NCBI RefSeq assembly: GCF_016908515.1
Contig: NZ_JAFBEA010000010.1
Span: forward strand, 62,001-126,000
Source of the DNA: Virgibacillus halotolerans
GTDB taxonomy: Bacteria; Bacillota; Bacilli; Bacillales; Amphibacillaceae
Direction of reading: 5' to 3'
DNA: 64,000 nucleotides
Of the stretch, positions 31,649 through 41,622 are shown piece by piece. The translations under genes were made by a program, and so were the position numbers. The notes below the pieces were generated by a model that did no database searches, was not told the DNA's origin, and saw only the letters and a list, made by a program, of their open reading frames with translations. The stretch's first letter is position 1. Every line of letters starts with the position of its first letter.

Positions 31649-31713
31649 AAAGACCATTTATTCACATGTGGATAAATGGTCTTTGTGCTGGAAATAATTA
31701 TTACTGTGGATAA
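31649..31713. other. DnaA boxes and hairpin upstream of mnmE
   Basis: AAAGACCATTTA (31649-31660) and TAAATGGTCTTT (31673-31684) are perfect 12-bp arms. A consensus DnaA box TGTGGATAA (31667-31675) spans the loop and the start of the right arm. A second consensus box lies at 31705-31713. Otherwise the 31504-31809 gap holds only the jag terminator and the mnmE RBS. Confidence 0.65.
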
Positions 31714-31809
31714 GTTTATTTTTTGCCTGATTTATGATATTCTATTAAGTTGTGAAGACTTAAAAATAATGCGTAAGAAATATAGGTATATTTAGGAAGG
31801 TGATTGGAG

Positions 31810-33195
31810 GTGGAAGCAATCGGAACAGACACAATTACTGCAATATCAACTCCAGCAGGTGAGGGAGCAATAGCAATTGTCAGATTGAGCGGACCGGAAG
31901 CCATAGCGATGACGACTGAGTTGTACAAAGGTGCAAATTTGCTTGAAGTGGAATCACATACGATTAATTATGGAAAAATTGTGGATCCAATAACTACAGA
32001 AATTGCTGATGAAGTGATGGTTTCTGTCATGCGCGCCCCGAGGACATTTACACGGGAAGATGTCGTTGAAATAAATTGTCATGGTGGCATGGTTGCAGTC
32101 AATCGGGTGCTTGAAATCATTCTAAGTAAAGGTGCACGAATGGCCGAACCAGGAGAATTTACGAAAAGAGCATTTTTAAACGGACGAATTGATTTATCGC
32201 AGGCAGAGGCTGTGATGGATCTAATTCGTGCTAAAACAGATAAGGCGATGTCTATGGCTGTTAAACAGATGGATGGACGTCTCTCCGGATTAATTCGACG
32301 TCTGCGCCAGGAACTATTAGAAACAGTTGCACATGTTGAGGTGAATATTGATTATCCGGAGTATGATGATGTGGAAGAAATGTCACATGAGGTAATGCGA
32401 ACGAAATCAAAAGAGGTTCATAAGGAAATAGAAGCGCTTTTGGAAGTAGCAAATCAAGGGAAGATCTTACGCGAGGGCTTAGCGACAGCGATTATTGGCA
32501 GGCCAAATGTAGGAAAATCTTCTTTAATGAATACACTTGTACAGGAAAACAAAGCGATTGTTACCGAGGTGCCGGGTACAACGAGGGATATTATAGAAGA
32601 GTATGTCAACGTAAGAGGGGTTCCCTTAAGGTTAGTGGATACAGCGGGAATCCGTGATACGGAAGATATTGTCGAAAAAATTGGTGTCGAAAGGTCTAGA
32701 CAGGTATTAAAGGAATCAGATCTGATCCTTTTTGTGTTAAACTATAATGATATATTAACAGATGAAGATGTGAAACTTTTTGAAGCAGTTCATGGGCTTG
32801 AATATATCGTTATTATTAATAAAACGGATTTGGAACAAAATCTTGATTTATCAAAAGTGAATGTGCTTGCGAAAGGGAAGCCGATTGTTACTACTTCTTT
32901 AATTGAAGAAGAAGGAATAGTTGAGTTGGAATCTGCAATTGCTAAGACTTTCTTTTCCGGAGATATTGAATCCAGCGATTTAACCTATGTATCCAATGTA
33001 AGGCATATTCAATTGCTGAAACAGGCAAAAAGTGCACTGGAAGATGCAATGGAAGGAATTGAGCTGGGAATGCCTTTAGATATGGTACAAATCGATGTAA
33101 CGAGAACTTGGGAGATTTTAGGCGAAATAATTGGTGATACAGCGAGTGATGGCTTAATTAATCAGTTATTCTCGCAATTTTGTTTAGGAAAGTAA
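31810..33195 (+). CDS. mnmE: tRNA modification GTPase MnmE
   Basis: A 461-residue GTPase that, with MnmG, places the (carboxymethyl)aminomethyl group on U34 of some tRNAs. The N-terminal folate-binding domain is followed by the helical domain and a G domain with GRPNVGKSS (G1), [10 protein letters not shown] (G3) and NKTD (G4). The C-terminus has the essential FCLGK motif. The GTG at 31810 is preferred because GGAAGGTGA is 6 nt upstream; a TTG at 31804 is too close to it. Confidence 0.96.
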   Translation: MEAIGTDTITAISTPAGEGAIAIVRLSGPEAIAMTTELYKGANLLEVESHTINYGKIVDPITTEIADEVMVSVMRAPRTFTREDVVEINCHGGMVAVNRVLEIILSKGARMAEPGEFTKRAFLNGRIDLSQAEAVMDLIRAKTDKAMSMAVKQMDGRLSGLIRRLRQELLETVAHVEVNIDYPEYDDVEEMSHEVMRTKSKEVHKEIEALLEVANQGKILREGLATAIIGRPNVGKSSLMNTLVQENKAIVTEVPGTTRDIIEEYVNVRGVPLRLVDTAGIRDTEDIVEKIGVERSRQVLKESDLILFVLNYNDILTDEDVKLFEAVHGLEYIVIINKTDLEQNLDLSKVNVLAKGKPIVTTSLIEEEGIVELESAIAKTFFSGDIESSDLTYVSNVRHIQLLKQAKSALEDAMEGIELGMPLDMVQIDVTRTWEILGEIIGDTASDGLINQLFSQFCLGK

Positions 33196-33212
33196 CAGAA
33201 AGGGTGAAAAAT

Positions 33213-35099
33213 ATGACATATCATGCTGGTCATTATGATGTAATCGTTATTGGCGCTGGTCATGCAGGTGTAGAAGCTGGAATGGCTGCAGCAAAAATGG
33301 GCGCAAAGACATTAATGCTCACATTAAATTTAGACATGGTTGCTTTTATGCCGTGTAATCCATCACTAGGCGGACCTGCAAAGGGAATTGTTATTCGTGA
33401 AGTTGATGCATTAGGTGGCGTGATGGCAAAGGTTATTGATAAAACGTATATTCAAATGCGCATGTTAAATACGGGTAAGGGACCTGCTGTTCAAGCATTA
33501 CGGGCACAGGCAGATAAACCATTATATATAAAAGAAATGAAACATATACTCGAAAACCAGGAAAATCTAACACTTCGTCAGGGGATGGTTGATCAATTAA
33601 TCATCGAAGATGGTGTATGTAAAGGCGTGCTTACAGAATCCAAAACATCCTATACAGCGGAAACAGTAATTGTGACAACCGGTACATTTATGCGCGGTAA
33701 GGTATTGATGGGTGATTTAGAGTATGAAAGTGGACCGAATAACCAACGTGTATCTATCAAGTTATCTGAGCATCTGGAAGAGATCGGTTTGGACTTGACC
33801 CGATTTAAAACGGGAACACCACCACGTGTTAATAGTCATACAATCGATTATTCCAAAACAGAAATTCAACCAGGGGACGAAGAACCTCAGAGTTTTTCCT
33901 ATGAAACGACAGAATATATTGCTGATCAAATTCCTTGTTGGTTAACTTATACAAACGAATTCACACATCAGATTATCAATGATAATTTGACACTTTCTGC
34001 AATGTATTCTGGCATGAAACGCGGTACTGGACCACGTTATTGTCCTTCTATTGAAGATAAAATTGTTCGCTTTAACGATAAACCACGTCATCAGGTTTTC
34101 CTTGAACCTGAAGGTAGGGATACAGAAGAGGTTTATGTGCAGGGATTGTCGACTTCATTGCCGGAATCTATCCAATATGAAATCGTTAAGTCTGTTCCAG
34201 GATTGGAAAATGCGGAAATTATGCGTCCTGGTTATGCGATAGAATATGATGCAGTCGTACCTACCCAGTTGTGGCCAACATTGGAAACGAAAAAAATTCC
34301 AGGATTGTTTACGGCAGGTCAAATTAACGGGACATCAGGATACGAAGAGGCAGCAGCGCAAGGTATTATGGCAGGAATCAATGCCGCTGCAAAAATTCAA
34401 GGTAAAGAACCGGTTATTCTTGATCGTTCACAGGCCTATATTGGTGTATTAATTGATGACTTAGTGACAAAAGGTACAAGAGAACCATATCGTTTATTAA
34501 CGTCACGTGCTGAATACCGTTTGTTGTTGCGTCATGATAACGCAGACCTAAGACTAACAGATATCGGTTATGAGCTTGGTTTAATTTCTGATGATCGTTA
34601 CAAACAATTCGATGAGAAAAAACAGCTTATTGAAGAAGAGAAGAAACGCTTAAGAAAGATAACAATTAAACCAAACGAAGCGGTTAATCAGGTTATGGCT
34701 GAAGCAGGAGCAACACCATTAAAAGAAGCAATTAAAGCTTATGATCTCATGAAACGTCCGGAACTTTCCTATGCATTTGTTGCCCGTATGATTGAATCAC
34801 ATCCTGATTTGCCAATTGATGTGCAAGAACAAGTGGGTATTCAAATTAAATATGAAGGGTATATCAAGAAAGCAAAAGAACAGGTTGCCCGTATGCTGAA
34901 AATGGAAGACAAAAAAATTCCGGAAAATATTGATTATGACAAGATCAGTGGAATTGCTACAGAGGCAAAAGACAAATTGAAGAAAGTTCGTCCATTGTCA
35001 GTTGGTCAAGCATCAAGAATTTCAGGTGTGAATCCCGCAGACGTATCCATTTTACTTGTCTATATCGAGCAGGGGAATGTCGCTCGAATTGCTAACTAA
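33213..35099 (+). CDS. mnmG: tRNA modification FAD-dependent enzyme MnmG
   Basis: A 628-residue flavoprotein, partner of MnmE. The FAD-binding motif [10 protein letters not shown] is at residues 13-22, [12 protein letters not shown] and TGTPPR follow, and the C-terminal helical domain ends in [18 protein letters not shown]. The start at 33213 follows AAAGGGTG; an open frame from 33180 overlaps the end of mnmE and is not needed. Confidence 0.96.
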   Translation: MTYHAGHYDVIVIGAGHAGVEAGMAAAKMGAKTLMLTLNLDMVAFMPCNPSLGGPAKGIVIREVDALGGVMAKVIDKTYIQMRMLNTGKGPAVQALRAQADKPLYIKEMKHILENQENLTLRQGMVDQLIIEDGVCKGVLTESKTSYTAETVIVTTGTFMRGKVLMGDLEYESGPNNQRVSIKLSEHLEEIGLDLTRFKTGTPPRVNSHTIDYSKTEIQPGDEEPQSFSYETTEYIADQIPCWLTYTNEFTHQIINDNLTLSAMYSGMKRGTGPRYCPSIEDKIVRFNDKPRHQVFLEPEGRDTEEVYVQGLSTSLPESIQYEIVKSVPGLENAEIMRPGYAIEYDAVVPTQLWPTLETKKIPGLFTAGQINGTSGYEEAAAQGIMAGINAAAKIQGKEPVILDRSQAYIGVLIDDLVTKGTREPYRLLTSRAEYRLLLRHDNADLRLTDIGYELGLISDDRYKQFDEKKQLIEEEKKRLRKITIKPNEAVNQVMAEAGATPLKEAIKAYDLMKRPELSYAFVARMIESHPDLPIDVQEQVGIQIKYEGYIKKAKEQVARMLKMEDKKIPENIDYDKISGIATEAKDKLKKVRPLSVGQASRISGVNPADVSILLVYIEQGNVARIAN

Positions 35100-35172
35100 T
35101 TACTCAACTTTCGTACCAATTAAATACGTTCAAAGCGTTAGATACTGATAATGGAAACAGGTTATTTAGGTG

Positions 35173-35279
35173 ACCGCAGCCCGTATACACTACGCTTTCC
35201 GCGGGCGGCTGTTGAGCCTCCTTGCGCTTACCGCAGTTTATCGGGTAGTAAAACCCCCACTGAATGCAGTTTCACTTTA
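35173..35279 (+). repeat. compound repeat: truncated family 2 element joined to family 3 module
   Basis: 35173-35230 matches the right half of the element at 6824-6942 in inverse orientation, including GCAGCCCGTATACAC and CTTTCCGCGGGCGGCTGTTGAG. It breaks off at CTTGCGCTTA and joins a family 3 module (CAGTTTATCGGGTAGTAA...CCCCCACTGAATGCAGTTTCAC) also found at 37417-37462 and inverted at 52686-52732. Confidence 0.75.
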
Positions 35280-35322
35280 GCTTGACGACCTGAAAAGTTA
35301 TACTTTCATATTAGTAACAATA

Positions 35323-35350
35323 GGATCACCGATAATTTCGGTGATCTTTT
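35323..35350 (+). terminator. intrinsic terminator between mnmG and rsmG
   Basis: GATCACCGA and TCGGTGATC form a 9-bp stem followed by TTTT. Confidence 0.8.
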
Positions 35351-35380
35351 AAACCATATGGGATAGGAGACGTTGACACG

Positions 35381-36097
35381 ATGAATCCGGAACAGTTTGC
35401 GCAAGCTTTACAAGCAAAGGGAATTGAACTAGATGACTATAAAATGAAGCAATTCTCTATTTACTTCAATACACTAATTGAGTGGAATGAAAAAATTAAT
35501 CTAACGGCATTAACTGGGAAAGAAGATGTTTATTTAAAGCATTTCTATGATTCCATAACAGCAGCTTTTCATTATGACTTTAATCAGGATGTCCACATTT
35601 GTGATGTTGGAGCAGGTGCCGGATTTCCAAGTATTCCACTTAAAATTTGCTTTCCACAATTAAAGGTGACCATCGTTGATTCATTAAAAAAGCGAATTGG
35701 TTTTCTTAACCATCTGGCAGAAAAACTAGAGCTGGAGGATGTTACGTTTTACCATGATCGAGCTGAAACCTTTGGGCAAAATGCGAAGTTCAGGGAAACA
35801 TTTGATATAGTGACAGCGAGAGCCGTTGCCCGCATGTCTGTTTTAAGTGAACTTTGTTTGCCATTAACGAAAAAGCACGGTTATTTTATTGCAATGAAGG
35901 GTGCACAGGCAAAAGAAGAGCTGATAAACGCCAAAAACGCTATTACATTGTTGGGCGGAGAAATTGATGAAACACATCTGTTCACGCTACCAACTGAGGA
36001 AAGTGAACGATCAATTATAATGATTAAAAAAGTGAAGAAAACAGCAAAAAAGTATCCTAGAAAAGCTGGTACACCAAATAAAGATCCAATCGAATAA
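35381..36097 (+). CDS. rsmG: 16S rRNA (guanine527-N7)-methyltransferase
   Basis: A 238-residue SAM-dependent methyltransferase that methylates G527 of 16S rRNA; its loss gives low-level streptomycin resistance in Bacillus. The SAM-binding motif is [16 protein letters not shown], and [15 protein letters not shown] follows. ATAGGAGA precedes the ATG. It follows mnmG after a terminator and a repeat, so it may have its own promoter. Confidence 0.96.
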   Translation: MNPEQFAQALQAKGIELDDYKMKQFSIYFNTLIEWNEKINLTALTGKEDVYLKHFYDSITAAFHYDFNQDVHICDVGAGAGFPSIPLKICFPQLKVTIVDSLKKRIGFLNHLAEKLELEDVTFYHDRAETFGQNAKFRETFDIVTARAVARMSVLSELCLPLTKKHGYFIAMKGAQAKEELINAKNAITLLGGEIDETHLFTLPTEESERSIIMIKKVKKTAKKYPRKAGTPNKDPIE

Positions 36098-36289
36098 AAT
36101 AGGTTAATTCCTTTGTTACTTTTATCTGTTTCATTCTTTTACCGTATGAATTATGGTAATATAGTAGCAGGTGCTAAATGGTTTGATAAATTACGCACAG
36201 CAGTTTTGTTGTAGCGTTTTTCTTATTGCATGCCAACAAATCGTGGTATACTGGATGGGTAGTTATGTGATTGAGCCAATACGATAAAT

Positions 36290-36305
36290 TGTTCCACGTG
36301 AAACA
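36290..36305. promoter_or_regulatory. parS centromere site 1
   Basis: TGTTCCACGTGAAACA is a perfect 16-bp match to the Bacillus parS, the site where ParB (Spo0J) loads and spreads. It lies in the rsmG-noc gap. Confidence 0.93.
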
Positions 36306-36396
36306 ATTTATTTTACATAGATATAATTTAAAAGCTGTCTTTATATCTTAAGATACAGTGATTAAGAAAGATAGCACATAAAGGTGGTGGCTGATA

Positions 36397-37251
36397 ATGG
36401 TACCTTTTAATCGAATTTTCGGTTTGGGAGATAAAGCTGAAGCTAAAGCGAAGGAAGAAACGTATGATTTGGATGAAGTTGTACAGCTTCCTGTAAATAA
36501 AATTGAAGCCAATCGATATCAACCAAGGTCGATTTTTAATGAGGAAAAAATAAAAGAACTAGCGCAAACGATTCATACACATGGTATGATTCAACCCATT
36601 GTCGTAAGAAAGCTGGAAGATGATAACTATGAGCTTATTGCAGGGGAGCGTAGATGGCGCGCTGTACAATCATTAGAATGGGAAAATATTTCTGCTATTA
36701 TTCGTGATATGACAGATGCAGAGACAGCCTCTGTAGCTTTAATTGAAAATTTGCAGCGTGAAGAGCTTACCGTAATAGAGGAAGCACATGCATATGCAAG
36801 ATTGCTAGATTTGCATTCATTAACACAGGAAGCATTAGCACAAAGACTTGGTAAAAATCAATCAACCATTGCAAATAAACTGCGTTTGCTAAAATTACCT
36901 GAAGAAGTACAGCAGGCTGTGTTAGATAAGGCTATTACAGAACGTCATGCACGTGCATTAATAAAATTAAAAGAGCCAGAAAAACAATTGAAATTGTTAC
37001 AAGCCATTTTGGAGAATGATTTAAATGTAAAACAAACGGAAGAAAGAATTGCAGCGATGGATCAGCCAAAAGAGGCTCCAAGGAAAAAACAGCCTAAACT
37101 AAAAGGATTCAATAAAGATATTCGAATCGCAATGAATACAATACGTCAATCATTGAATATGGTTTCTGATACTGGTGTAGATGTAGAGTCGGATGAAAAA
37201 GAACTTGACGATTATTACCAGATTACAATTAAAATACCAAAAAAGAAATAA
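36397..37251 (+). CDS. noc: nucleoid occlusion protein Noc
   Basis: A 284-residue ParB-like CTP-binding protein that blocks FtsZ assembly over the nucleoid. The N-terminus [11 protein letters not shown] fits the amphipathic membrane-binding helix of Noc. The CTPase motif is [11 protein letters not shown], the ENLQREELT box follows, and the helix-turn-helix is [26 protein letters not shown] matching binding site is seen at 49083. It is a paralogue of spo0J, which lies two genes downstream. Confidence 0.95.
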   Translation: MVPFNRIFGLGDKAEAKAKEETYDLDEVVQLPVNKIEANRYQPRSIFNEEKIKELAQTIHTHGMIQPIVVRKLEDDNYELIAGERRWRAVQSLEWENISAIIRDMTDAETASVALIENLQREELTVIEEAHAYARLLDLHSLTQEALAQRLGKNQSTIANKLRLLKLPEEVQQAVLDKAITERHARALIKLKEPEKQLKLLQAILENDLNVKQTEERIAAMDQPKEAPRKKQPKLKGFNKDIRIAMNTIRQSLNMVSDTGVDVESDEKELDDYYQITIKIPKKK

Positions 37252-37275
37252 TCTATATTTATTCAATCTTATAGA

Positions 37276-37307
37276 ATACCCATCTGGAATAGGAGATGGG
37301 TATTTTT
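37276..37307 (+). terminator. intrinsic terminator after noc
   Basis: ATACCCATCT and AGATGGGTAT are perfect 10-bp arms, followed by TTTTT. Confidence 0.9.
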
Positions 37308-37416
37308 CCACATATCCATATCCAACCCTTCACAAATTAAAATTTCATAACAAAGTGTGAAAATAATAGTCCTTTTCATAGAAAGCGTGATAAACTAGTA
37401 GATAGTAGTTTTTATC

Positions 37417-37553
37417 ACAGTTTGGCGGGCAGTAAAAGGCCCACTGAGTGAAGTTTCACTTTATTGTCAGATTAGGAAGTATAGAACTTTCCTAACTGCA
37501 TAAACGCAATGATGACATTCGCATGAAAAAATTGCGAATGCTAAGTTTTCTAA
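37417..37553 (+). repeat. family 3 intergenic repeat, both modules
   Basis: The first module (37417-37462) has TTTGGCGGGCAGTAAAAGG and CCCACTGAGTGAAGTTTCAC; the second (37481-37553) has CATAAACGCAATGATGACA, the hairpin arms ATTCGCA/TGCGAAT and AAGTTTTCTAAT. Each module is found separately elsewhere (35233, 4002) and both near 52686. This fills most of the noc-soj gap and ends just before the soj RBS. Confidence 0.65.
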
Positions 37554-37568
37554 TAGGTAGGTGCCAAC

Positions 37569-38342
37569 ATGGGAAAAATAATGTCCATCGCGAATCAAAA
37601 AGGTGGCGTAGGAAAAACGACTTCATCCGTTAACTTAAGTGCATGCCTTGCGCATTTAGGTAATAAAGTTTTACTTGTTGATACAGATCCTCAAGGTAAT
37701 GCAACAAGTGGAGTGGGCATCAATAAGGCGGATGTAAATAAGTGTATATACAATGTACTCGTTGAAGATGTACCAGCTGAAGAAGTTTGTATTTCAACAA
37801 ATGAACACAATTTAGATATCATACCAGCAACCATTCAATTGGCTGGAGCGGAAATTGAACTTGTACCAACGATTTCTAGAGAAATTAGATTAAAAAAGTC
37901 ATTGGAAAGTTTAAAGGAAACCTATGATTATATCATCATAGATTGTCCGCCTTCATTGGGGCTCTTAACGATCAATGCTCTAACATCATCAGATACGGTG
38001 CTTATACCAGTCCAATGTGAATATTACGCACTGGAAGGATTAAGTCAATTACTAAACACGATTCGCCTCGTGCAAAAGCATTTAAACACAGAGTTAATGA
38101 TAGAAGGCGTTCTATTAACGATGCTAGATGCCAGGACAAATTTAGGTATTCAAGTAATAGAAGAAGTTAAAAAGTACTTTCAGGATAAGGTATATAAAGT
38201 AATCATACCAAGAAATGTACGATTAGGAGAAGCACCTAGTCATGGGCAACCGATCATTACTTATGATCCAAAATCGAAGGGCGCAGAAGTATATCTTGAA
38301 TTAGCGAAGGAAGTGATGGTTAATGGCGAAAGGGTTAGGTAG
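37569..38342 (+). CDS. soj: chromosome partition ATPase Soj/ParA
   Basis: A 257-residue ParA ATPase. The deviant Walker A KGGVGKTT is at residues 11-18, and IIIDCPPSLG is the Walker B region. Soj works with Spo0J in origin segregation and also regulates DnaA in Bacillus. TAGGTAGGTG precedes the ATG. It overlaps spo0J by 20 nt. Confidence 0.97.
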   Translation: MGKIMSIANQKGGVGKTTSSVNLSACLAHLGNKVLLVDTDPQGNATSGVGINKADVNKCIYNVLVEDVPAEEVCISTNEHNLDIIPATIQLAGAEIELVPTISREIRLKKSLESLKETYDYIIIDCPPSLGLLTINALTSSDTVLIPVQCEYYALEGLSQLLNTIRLVQKHLNTELMIEGVLLTMLDARTNLGIQVIEEVKKYFQDKVYKVIIPRNVRLGEAPSHGQPIITYDPKSKGAEVYLELAKEVMVNGERVR

Positions 38343-39162
38343 AGGGTTGGATGCTTTCTTTCCAGCTATTGAAAAGCAGGAAGAAGACGCCATCCAAGAA
38401 ATTGCTATCACTGAATGTAGACCAAATCCATATCAACCTAGAAAAACATTTCATGCAGATGCAATTGAAGAATTAAAAGAATCTATTCTTGAATATGGCA
38501 TTATCCAGCCTTTAATCGTAAGGGAAAGTATTAAGGGCTATGAGATTGTAGTAGGAGAAAGGCGCTTTCGCGCTGCGAAGGAAGCAGGTTTGGAGACAGT
38601 ACCTGTTGTCGTTAAAGAGCTAACCGATGAAAAAATGATGGAACTGGCATTACTTGAAAACCTGCAACGTGAGGACTTAACGCCAATCGAAGAAGCACAT
38701 GCATATGCAAATTTAATGCATGAATTGAAAGTTACACAAGAAGAATTATCAAGGCGCTTAGGTAAAAGCCGATCACATATCGCTAACATTGTTCGCCTAC
38801 TTTCATTACCGGATCAGGTCACAGCTTATATTAATAACGGTGAGCTTTCGATGGGGCACGGCCGTGCATTACTGGGACTAAAGGATAAGGATAAGGTTAT
38901 CCCATTGGTAAATAAAATAAGACGACAGAAGTTAAATGTAAGACAAGTGGAACAGCTTATTATCCAATTGAATGATAAACCAATGGTTAAAAAGGAAAAA
39001 CCAAAAAAAGATATTTTTCTCCAAGAAAGAGAATCTGTTTTGCGGGACCGTTTAGGAACAGGTGTCAATATCCATCGTGGTAAGCAAAAAGGCAAAATTG
39101 AAATTGAGTTTTATAGTGATGATGATTTAGAACGGATCATTGGTGTATTGGAAAAGCAATAG
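38323..39162 (+). CDS. spo0J: chromosome partition protein Spo0J/ParB
   Basis: A 279-residue ParB clamp protein. It starts MAKGLGRGLDAFFPA, carries the CTP-binding GERRFRAAKEAG and ENLQREDLTPIEEA motifs, the helix-turn-helix VTQEELSRRLGKSRSHIANIVRLL, and a C-terminal dimer domain. It loads at parS and recruits SMC. Both parS sites seen here are within 6 kb. The 20-nt overlap with soj suggests coupled translation. Confidence 0.97.
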   Translation: MAKGLGRGLDAFFPAIEKQEEDAIQEIAITECRPNPYQPRKTFHADAIEELKESILEYGIIQPLIVRESIKGYEIVVGERRFRAAKEAGLETVPVVVKELTDEKMMELALLENLQREDLTPIEEAHAYANLMHELKVTQEELSRRLGKSRSHIANIVRLLSLPDQVTAYINNGELSMGHGRALLGLKDKDKVIPLVNKIRRQKLNVRQVEQLIIQLNDKPMVKKEKPKKDIFLQERESVLRDRLGTGVNIHRGKQKGKIEIEFYSDDDLERIIGVLEKQ

Positions 39163-39179
39163 CATAGATTTTCATTTGA

Positions 39180-39208
39180 ATGACTGACGACATAACCGTC
39201 AGTCATTT
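39180..39208 (+). terminator. intrinsic terminator after spo0J
   Basis: ATGACTGACG and CGTCAGTCAT form a 10-bp stem with a 7-nt loop, followed by TTGTT. Confidence 0.8.
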
Positions 39209-39304
39209 GTTATACTAGTGGAGCATATTGGAAGCTCTTTCCGGTGAAAATATTTGAGTCAATTTCTTCACTTAAAATCTGTATTTAAGTCTGACTATTT
39301 GGAT

Positions 39305-39469
39305 GTGTGCTAAAACCGTTGATTTTCACTGCAGGCGGACGCTTTCCGCGGGCACGGCTTCAGCCACCTCGAGAAAACCGCTCTGTGGGGTCTTCAGACA
39401 CGTGCTGTTCCCGCTGGAGTCGCCGCCTCCTGTTCCAATCAACGATATAGTGCTTCGAATTAACGAATG
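39305..39469 (+). repeat. modular hairpin repeat (family 1, short copy)
   Basis: Outer arms CGTTGATT (39317-39324) and AATCAACG (39437-39444), with GGCGG/CCGCC just inside. The core CGCTTTCCGCGGGCACGGC, GGGGTCTTCAGACACGTGCT and TTCCCGCTGGAGTCGCC is shared with 47181-47380, which also shares the flanks beyond the arms. This copy lacks the 35-nt hairpin cassette present there. Nothing else is recognised in 39209-39304; 39470-39656 holds the promoter and RBS region of the next gene. Confidence 0.85.
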
Positions 39470-39656
39470 ATTAAATGATGGTGTCTCTTATATTTAGGAC
39501 TATGGGTAGGTTGAAGTGAATATTTTGGCTTCATATCTTCTTCCAAAACATCCAATTTTTCATTGCAAGGTTCTGGAAAATGTTTTTGAAATGTTATACT
39601 AGTAGGAAATTGATCTAATCACTTTTTCATTCGAGAAGCTGGGAGGGGATAAGGAA

Positions 39657-40811
39657 ATGATCTATTTTGATCAGGCTGCATCTTCTTTTCCAAAGCCTGC
39701 CAAGGTTATTGAAGCGATGACGACGTTCATGCAGGAAAATGGTGCAAACCCTGGCAGGGGAGGGCATGAGATGGCACAAGATGCGAATAGGGTCATCAAC
39801 CGAACAAGAGAAGTTGCCTCATCATTATTTGGCTGTAGTAATCCACGAAAAGCATTATTTTATCAGAATGCCACGGTCGCATTAAACCAGGCGATTCAAG
39901 GTTTAACTTGGAAAAAAGAGGACCATATTATTGCCAGTTCCGTAGAACATAATTCAATTCGCAGGCCATTAGAATATTTAAAAAGGCGTTATGGTATATC
40001 TGTCTCTTATATCGATTGGTGTGATGATGAAGAGAAATTTCTGGAGGCTGTAACGAACAAAATTAATTCAAACACAAAATTAATTGCAATGACACATGCT
40101 TCTAATGTTACAGGATCAATTTTACCGATTGATACAGTTATGAAACAAGCGAAACAGAGAAATATCATTACATTAGTGGATGCTTCGCAAACAGCTGGCC
40201 ATATGCCGATACATATGCAAGAACAAAAAATTGATATGCTTGTTTTCCCTGGGCATAAAGGATTGTTAGGTCCGCAGGGGACAGGAATGCTACTTGTAGA
40301 AGGTGAACTGGATCTCACCCCACTACATTATGGCGGGACCGGAGCCTTTTCTGAGTATCCGGATCAGCCGGATCAATGGCCAGAAAAGTTGGAGAGCGGA
40401 ACATTGAATACGCCCGGAATTGTCGGCCTTCATGCTGCATTAATAGCGTATGAAGAACGAAAGAATGAAATTGTTCCACGTGAAACAATGCTTACAAAGC
40501 AGCTGTTAAAAGGGGTAAAGGCATTACCTGGAATTACATGTTATGGTCTAGGAGAGACAGCAGAACGGATGCCGGTCGTAGCCTTCAACGTGAATGGAGT
40601 AGATTCTCAGGAAATCGCAATGATCTTAGACTCACATTATAAGATTGCTGTCCGTGCCGGTTTGCACTGTAGCCCGTTAACACATGAAACATTGGAAACA
40701 AGTGATCAGGGAGTTGTTAGGGTCAGCCTTGGTCGATATAATACAGACAAAGAAGTGGAAACCTTTTTGTCAGCGATGAAAGAAATTGTTATAGCTTACG
40801 AACAGATTTAA
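39657..40811 (+). CDS. class V aminotransferase, cysteine desulfurase family
   Basis: A 384-residue PLP enzyme. The Schiff-base lysine Lys201 lies in FPGHKGLLGPQG, and the candidate catalytic Cys338 is in RAGLHCSPL, which is the desulfurase loop. It resembles the desulfurase subgroup that starts MIYFDNAA-like (here MIYFDQAA) and is distinct from IscS and SufS partner operons. It may mobilise sulfur from cysteine, but no acceptor protein gene is adjacent. GGGAGGGGATAAGG precedes the ATG. A parS site is embedded in codons 271-277. Confidence 0.82.
   Translation: MIYFDQAASSFPKPAKVIEAMTTFMQENGANPGRGGHEMAQDANRVINRTREVASSLFGCSNPRKALFYQNATVALNQAIQGLTWKKEDHIIASSVEHNSIRRPLEYLKRRYGISVSYIDWCDDEEKFLEAVTNKINSNTKLIAMTHASNVTGSILPIDTVMKQAKQRNIITLVDASQTAGHMPIHMQEQKIDMLVFPGHKGLLGPQGTGMLLVEGELDLTPLHYGGTGAFSEYPDQPDQWPEKLESGTLNTPGIVGLHAALIAYEERKNEIVPRETMLTKQLLKGVKALPGITCYGLGETAERMPVVAFNVNGVDSQEIAMILDSHYKIAVRAGLHCSPLTHETLETSDQGVVRVSLGRYNTDKEVETFLSAMKEIVIAYEQI
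40472..40487. promoter_or_regulatory. parS centromere site 2 inside the desulfurase gene
   Basis: TGTTCCACGTGAAACA, identical to site 1, spans codons for Ile-Val-Pro-Arg-Glu-Thr. A 16-bp perfect match in coding sequence is very unlikely by chance, and in-gene parS sites are known in Bacillus. Confidence 0.9.
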
Positions 40812-40838
40812 TTCATTCTTTATATAGGGGTTGCAGCA

Positions 40839-41543
40839 ATGGTTTTATATGGCACATTAGTAAACGGCGTATTGATTATCATAGGGAGCTTACTTGGCCT
40901 GTTTTTTACAAACATACCGGAAAGATATAAAGAAACAGTAATGCATGGAATTGGACTTGTAGTAATCTTAATTGGTCTTCAAATGGCCTTTTCTACAGAA
41001 GTGATTATTGTTGTATTGTTAAGCTTGCTCACAGGAGCAGTTATTGGTGAGTTTATCGGTTTAGAAGCAGGGCTCAATCGATTGGGGTCCTGGATTGGTA
41101 GTAAATTTACTACAAGAAACAGTGATATTAGTGTTGCGCAAGGGTTTGTGACAGCATCATTGGTTTTTGTTATTGGTGCCATGTCCGTGATTGGTGCACT
41201 TGACAGTGGTATTCGTGGTGATCACGAAATACTCATTACAAAAGGTATTTTGGATGGCTTTGTTGCGCTTGTTTTTACAACAACATTGGGATTTGGTGTT
41301 GTTTTCTCTGTGATCCCCGTTGTCTTATATCAGGGAGCTATTGCGTTACTCGCCACGCAAATTGATCAATGGTTGCCAGAGCAATTTTTAAACGGATTAA
41401 TTATTGAAATAACAGCGGTTGGAGGAATTCTGATCTTAGCAATTGGACTAAATATGTTAAAAATAGTCAATATAAGAATTGGAAATTTACTACCATCTAT
41501 TTTAACCGTAGGCTTTATTTACTATATTTATCAATTGTTTTAG
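40839..41543 (+). CDS. DUF554 family membrane protein
   Basis: A 234-residue polytopic membrane protein of about seven hydrophobic segments. The family features are VNGVLIIIGSLLGL at the N-terminus, SVAQGFVTASLVFVIGAMSVIG in the middle, and TAVGGILILAIGLNML near the end. The function of DUF554 (YdfK-like) proteins is unknown; a transporter role is possible. It lies 27 nt after the desulfurase gene and may be co-transcribed. Confidence 0.85.
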   Translation: MVLYGTLVNGVLIIIGSLLGLFFTNIPERYKETVMHGIGLVVILIGLQMAFSTEVIIVVLLSLLTGAVIGEFIGLEAGLNRLGSWIGSKFTTRNSDISVAQGFVTASLVFVIGAMSVIGALDSGIRGDHEILITKGILDGFVALVFTTTLGFGVVFSVIPVVLYQGAIALLATQIDQWLPEQFLNGLIIEITAVGGILILAIGLNMLKIVNIRIGNLLPSILTVGFIYYIYQLF

Positions 41544-41559
41544 GAAAATATCGGATAAT

Positions 41560-41605
41560 ATATAAAAGTAACGGGTGTATCTTTGCGCCCGTTACTTTTA
41601 TATAT
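41560..41605. terminator. bidirectional terminator between DUF554 gene and yyaC
   Basis: TATATAAAAGTAACGGG and CCCGTTACTTTTATATA are perfect 17-bp arms, with A and T tracts within the arms that suit both directions. Confidence 0.88.
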
Positions 41606-41622
41606 TAGATAGAAAAATAAGG

